Source: a bacterium
GTDB taxonomy: Bacteria; UBA9089; UBA9088; JAGUXG01
Direction: 5' to 3'
NCBI GenBank assembly: GCA_030018505.1
Contig: JASEHO010000021.1
Location: 1 to 16,383, forward strand
DNA: 16,383 nucleotides
Under the pieces are notes generated by a model. The model was not told the DNA's origin, searched no databases, and saw only the letters and a list, made by a program, of their open reading frames with translations. This document shows, piece after piece, positions 14,101 through 16,383 of the stretch. The first letter of the stretch is position 1, and each line of letters starts with the position of its first letter. A program made the position numbers and the translations under genes.

Positions 14101-15658
14101 CTAAGGTTGTCTGGTCAACTGTTGATTGAGAGAGGTTAAACCCATTCCTTGAATAGTCTGCGGTTATCTTCGATCCAGAGACTAATGGGCCATTAGTGCC
14201 AGTTGTTCTAAAGATAATGACCCTATCCTTGCCATCACTGCCCTTGCCAATATTCACCGGATTGCCAGTTATTGGATTATAAAAATACTCTGTCTCACCA
14301 TTACTATCAAAATAATAGGCATTGGGTGGAGGGGTATAATTCGGTTGAGGATGATGTGTAGGCAAGGGAAGATTATATTGGCTATAGAGCTGTTTTACAC
14401 CTGTGGCTGGGTCCTCAACATAGACCTGAAGGCTTGTTGGGTCAACATCGGCGTTGTCAAACTCAAAGACATAGGTAGCCCCATCACCATAACCAAGCTC
14501 TTCGTTGGTAACCTGCTTTGGTGATATGCCTGTGTCTTCTTCCTGACGATAATAAGCATTGGTAGAGATAACCTTATCATTTGCCGGATTGACTGCCTTC
14601 CATCTAAAGTAGATGTTATCTGGATTTGTTGGGTCAAGGAGGTGCTCAAAGCTAATATTTATATCTATTGAGACATGATATTCACCTGTGGGAATCTTTG
14701 CCTCGGAGAAGAAACCGGTCTTTCCTGACGCAGGTGTCTCAGAGACTGTGATTATGCCACCTACTTCTTTTATTTTTTGGTTGGTTGGATCAGCCTTCAG
14801 AACAAACTTATCTTCCACGCTATAGCTCATAGTTATCCCTGTAGTGGCTGAGTTATTGTTAATGGCATCTATCAGGTCCTGGGGCTTTGAGCCCAAAGCG
14901 AATGTGGAGGTATAACCCTTTGGACCAATGGTTATAGTACCTGTAGGCTGGTTCTCAAACCCGGCACTGCTCCAACTGTTACTGAGGCTAATCCCGGCAC
15001 CGCTTTTAGATACAGGCACGACACTCTTTACATACTTATTCAGGTTAAGGTCAGAAGAATCAAAGGCAGTCTTTGTCTCTGCATTCAGGTTTCCCTCAAA
15101 ACCGAGTTTGGTTGATGCCTTTGGAGACATAATATCGTTATTGGATATTTTTAACCCTTTAAGTGGGCTACTTGTATCTATCTTAGTCTTGTTGCTGGAA
15201 TCCATTATGAGCTGGCCAGTAACTGAATCCCTCTCAGCGTTCCAGCCAAGCACCTTGTATCCATTAGAAAGGTTGACTAAATTACCGCTATTATCAAAAC
15301 CAAGGTTTCCTGCGCGGGTATAGCTTTTTGCGTCGCCTCCACTTGAAACAACAAGGTATCCCTCGCCATTGATCATCAGATCCGTAGATACCTGTGTCTC
15401 TTTGACAGTCCCTTGGGTGTGAATAACCTGAATACTACTTACGGTACTACCCAAACCTATCTGCATTGGATTTGTTCCTCCAAGCTCACCCCTTGGTTGC
15501 ATCGCACCCTTAAATGTCTGGTTTAACAAGTCCTCAAAACTGATTCTGGACTTCTTGAAACCAGGCGTGTTCACATTCGCCATATTCTCTGCGATCACAT
15601 CAAACCACATTTGATTGATCCGCATCCCAGTAATTCCTGAATAGACTGACCTTAACAT
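11138..15658 (-). CDS. flgE: Flagellar hook protein FlgE, giant form with internal repeats
   Basis: Polymerises into the hook. Termini are canonical. N-terminal rod/hook signature: LRSVYSGITGMRINQMWFDVIAENMANVNTPGFKKSR (2-38), LMINGEGYLVV and YTRAGNLGFDNSGNLV. C-terminal: QIALAIFANPSGLVKESGTTFLET (1416-1439), SGRLEMANVDLVEEFTDLIIAQRAFQANSRII (1460-1491). Usual hook proteins have ~400-800 residues; this has 1506. The excess (about 220-1210) holds four flagellin-IN-like modules (~221-323, 556-670, 692-816, 873-978) and two DYSRNGF/DYTRLNGF modules (~390-550, 1110-1208). Modules 2 and 3 are direct neighbours sharing EEVV..LD/NLSK.F..AGFN, DRF and GFLT.AK. I find no cysteine. AGGAGG lies 10 nt before the ATG. 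Second gene after flgD; a terminator follows. Confidence 0.95.
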   Translation of the reverse strand: MLRSVYSGITGMRINQMWFDVIAENMANVNTPGFKKSRISFEDLLNQTFKGAMQPRGELGGTNPMQIGLGSTVSSIQVIHTQGTVKETQVSTDLMINGEGYLVVSSGGDAKSYTRAGNLGFDNSGNLVNLSNGYKVLGWNAERDSVTGQLIMDSSNKTKIDTSSPLKGLKISNNDIMSPKASTKLGFEGNLNAETKTAFDSSDLNLNKYVKSVVPVSKSGAGISLSNSWSSAGFENQPTGTITIGPKGYTSTFALGSKPQDLIDAINNNSATTGITMSYSVEDKFVLKADPTNQKIKEVGGIITVSETPASGKTGFFSEAKIPTGEYHVSIDINISFEHLLDPTNPDNIYFRWKAVNPANDKVISTNAYYRQEEDTGISPKQVTNEELGYGDGATYVFEFDNADVDPTSLQVYVEDPATGVKQLYSQYNLPLPTHHPQPNYTPPPNAYYFDSNGETEYFYNPITGNPVNIGKGSDGKDRVIIFRTTGTNGPLVSGSKITADYSRNGFNLSQSTVDQTTLEMKINGGAVDKVGYRFNNNLGEGGVDQITFFSTVSKEEVVRNSLDTSKSFEKAGFNVAPSLVMSSIALSSTITITWDGGSQTWTSGHLSSYATVADFLAIVEASVNGKAGTGLISFSYDAVEDRFKLTNKAGIYLWQSHTEGFLTHAKMFGEGRAAAGSVIGNYLPADTNPKSREEVVTNKLNLSKDFQRAGFNDGFKDAIAGANSNITFSWTTSVGELATWTSNNLDSYVSVNEFLDYVNTAIAGNVTSNTNALPITLRYDEKTDRFTIMNTGNNVRVRQSTSDGFLTKAKLLTTGLQPVTVPGSPYSTGDMVTGDYNYNKTVDAKGILQMNSDYKVINNFRDTEAVPEIVSSREVKDGSSAVNLAGSWNQFDSGTINGTITIATDSGTYSSKEINLSNYVTVQTLLNEINASDAKVSIEYDSTTDRFKIKSRTEGARISLSENGSTPFFSEINISLGTVEGGNNNGVMDLLRERPTPETGWADTTKASGTGKDFFRINVASNEVKAEKVGVAGLGKAGTQAVKLDVTGIAKNVGRVSEFVGGRFQLIAPTGTPPSWNLYLSHGDVDKNTIVVWRQSAGGAVTMVPKANITFMDNAGTGGEDMIVITANPTSSGDTIYIDYTRLNGFDLKNPDADPSTLVLKVNNVIQSQSDYTFIDGGGANGVDQVILDRSYGTGDVTVDYRQVSPLSADLFVPNGNDGPESLTFTPNTSVDTTYSGYKASDEGAAVISERNSGYLFNAPRKLYDALGVAWDTTFTFERLSVNRWVWSVLNPSSEKSKFAGYGLLMFDEKGDYDKENSKIFESPSDERIAGSKFQKGLLFDPGKQGSAPPPEKGAPAVQIAIDFAKIHQFKADKSDASITSQDGYAKGVLKSTTIDSQGVVVGSYSNDQVQEVGQIALAIFANPSGLVKESGTTFLETLNSGEAKIGTPAKDGRGTIQSGRLEMANVDLVEEFTDLIIAQRAFQANSRIIVTDDQVLTEIVNLKR

Positions 15659-15715
15659 CTTCTCTTAACCTCCTATATATTATTTCTAATTTTTTATTCC
15701 TATGCTGTTTAACCT

Positions 15716-16123
15716 CTAAATTGTCGCCTCTGGTATTGCAACCTCTAAAATTTTATCAAATGAAACATGGACATCTCCTTTTAATGTTATAATCGCTTTT
15801 CCATCCTTAAACTCAATAGAGATTGCCTTTCCTATAACTTCCTTGCCCTCTTCTGTTGTAGCCTTGACCTGTTTCCCCAATATAGAGAGGGCCGAAGATT
15901 TCGCAGAATTAGTAAGGGAGTCACTCATTATCAGAAGCTGTTCCAACTGACTAAATGTAGCCATTTGGGCAATAAACTCCTTATTACCTAATGGTTCAAG
16001 AGGATTTTGGTTCTTTAGCTCTATTGTTAAGAGCCTTAAAAAATCATCCTTGCCCAGGCCCATCTTCTGCATAGTAGATGAAACCGCTGAACCTGTATTT
16101 GAAACTCCACTTATAACAGCCAT
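15716..16123 (-). CDS. flgD: Flagellar hook assembly protein FlgD, short form
   Basis: Hook-cap scaffold exported to the hook tip to assemble FlgE. The 135 residues contain the N-terminal FlgD domain: KDDFLRLLTIELKNQNPLEPLGNKEFIAQMATFSQLEQL (25-63), the family signature, then ILGKQVKA, a segment typical of the start of the Tudor-like domain. The usual C-terminal FnIII/Ig part is missing (E. coli FlgD has ~230 residues); short forms like this exist. The ATG at 16123 has a strong GAGGGGGA at 7-nt spacing. First gene of the hook unit, 57 bp ahead of flgE, with a sigma-28-type promoter directly upstream. Confidence 0.93.
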   Translation of the reverse strand: MAVISGVSNTGSAVSSTMQKMGLGKDDFLRLLTIELKNQNPLEPLGNKEFIAQMATFSQLEQLLIMSDSLTNSAKSSALSILGKQVKATTEEGKEVIGKAISIEFKDGKAIITLKGDVHVSFDKILEVAIPEATI

Positions 16124-16146
16124 ATGAATTTCCCCCTCTTATATAT

Positions 16147-16173
16147 TTATCGGCATTTTTTGAAAAAAACTTA
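16147..16173 (-). promoter_or_regulatory. Sigma-28 (FliA/SigD-type) promoter of the flgD-flgE unit
   Basis: Minus strand TAAGTTT (16173-16167), 12-bp spacer, GCCGATAA (16154-16147). The -10 element is a perfect match to the FliA consensus and the -35 differs from TAAAGTTT by one missing A. Predicted start is near 16140, giving a short leader with the GAGGGGGA ribosome-binding site before flgD. The match plus its position before flagellar genes makes chance unlikely. Confidence 0.88.
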
Positions 16174-16229
16174 AATGTTTTTTTATTTTGCTAAAAATAG
16201 AGGAGAAAAAAGGTGGGAAGAATAGTTTA

Positions 16230-16301
16230 GGAATTTTGGTAAACGTTCAAAAGTTAATAAAGGAAAAAGGAGCACCAGTAAAGAATTTAAGTAAGCGTTC
16301 A
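16230..16301. repeat. Dispersed AG-rich repeat, copy 2, with two GTAARCGTTCA boxes
   Basis: Carries the 19-mer AAGGAAAAAGGAGCACCAG (16260-16278) shared with copy 1 downstream of purN, preceded by CAAAAGTT (16248-16255) and followed by TAAAGAAT (16279-16286). It is bracketed by direct boxes GTAAACGTTCA (16239-16249) and GTAAGCGTTCA (16291-16301). It lies 57-128 bp upstream of the flgD sigma-28 promoter. Confidence 0.6.
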
Positions 16302-16348
16302 GGTAGTGTAAGAAAAGGAGATATGGGAATTATGGAGATAAGGGGATA

Positions 16349-16383
16349 TTATTCTAATTCAACTCTTCTAAAATCTGCCTTTT
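16349..16383 (-). CDS. Possible C-terminal end of the gene upstream of flgD
   Basis: Two minus-strand frames stay open from the window edge and then stop: KRQILEELN (stop at 16354) and KADFRRVELE (stop at 16349). In flagellar clusters the gene before flgD is often fliK, but ten residues are far too few to identify either frame, and the edge may be non-coding. Confidence 0.2.
   Translation of the reverse strand, partial: KADFRRVELE

Noticed and set aside
14928..15323. Long open frames opposite flgE, such as 131 codons on the plus strand
   Set aside because: They are antisense shadows of the flgE coding sequence, with no ribosome-binding site or family resemblance.

Overview
The window looks like chromosomal DNA of a flagellated bacterium of moderate to low GC. 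I see no phage, plasmid or transposase genes, no rRNA, tRNA or CRISPR. Three traits suggest a deep-branching, probably uncultivated lineage rather than a well-studied phylum: a large LysM-FecR secreted protein, a 1506-residue hook protein, and a ribosomal-protein cluster cut out of its usual operon. I cannot place it more precisely from sequence alone.

Layout. (1) 77-2762, minus: a secreted LysM-FecR protein translationally coupled to dprA, with a consensus promoter. (2) 2763-3397: 635 bp without a convincing gene, holding divergent promoters and a diverged repeat copy. (3) 3416-5404, plus: rplF-rplR-rpsE-purN, with overlapping or abutting frames. (4) 5645-6856, minus: glyA, convergent with purN. 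(5) 7017-8605, plus: long-form hibernation factor plus a GT4 glycosyltransferase, diverging from glyA through two face-to-face consensus promoters. (6) 16123-8740, minus: flgD-flgE-terminator-flbD-fliL-fliL-truB, headed by a near-perfect sigma-28 promoter.

Two threads tie the region together. First, a ~143-bp palindromic, MITE-like element sits at both convergent gene junctions (purN/glyA and glycosyltransferase/truB). At the second junction its terminal repeats supply the stop codons of both flanking genes. A diverged relative lies upstream of rplF. Second, four strong sigma-70-type promoters share an 18-bp spacer. Two of them (rplF, hpf) place the -10 box only 6-7 nt before the start codon, which predicts leaderless mRNAs; the start codons there have no Shine-Dalgarno sequence.

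Functionally the window mixes translation (L6, L18, S5, HPF, TruB), one-carbon and purine metabolism (PurN, GlyA), DNA processing (DprA), cell envelope (LysM-FecR, glycosyltransferase) and hook/motor assembly (FlgD, FlgE, FlbD, two FliL). Nothing here is a clear new defence or mobile system. The most novel material is the stop-codon-bearing palindromic element, the leaderless promoter geometry, the excised ribosomal cluster and the giant repeat-bearing hook protein.
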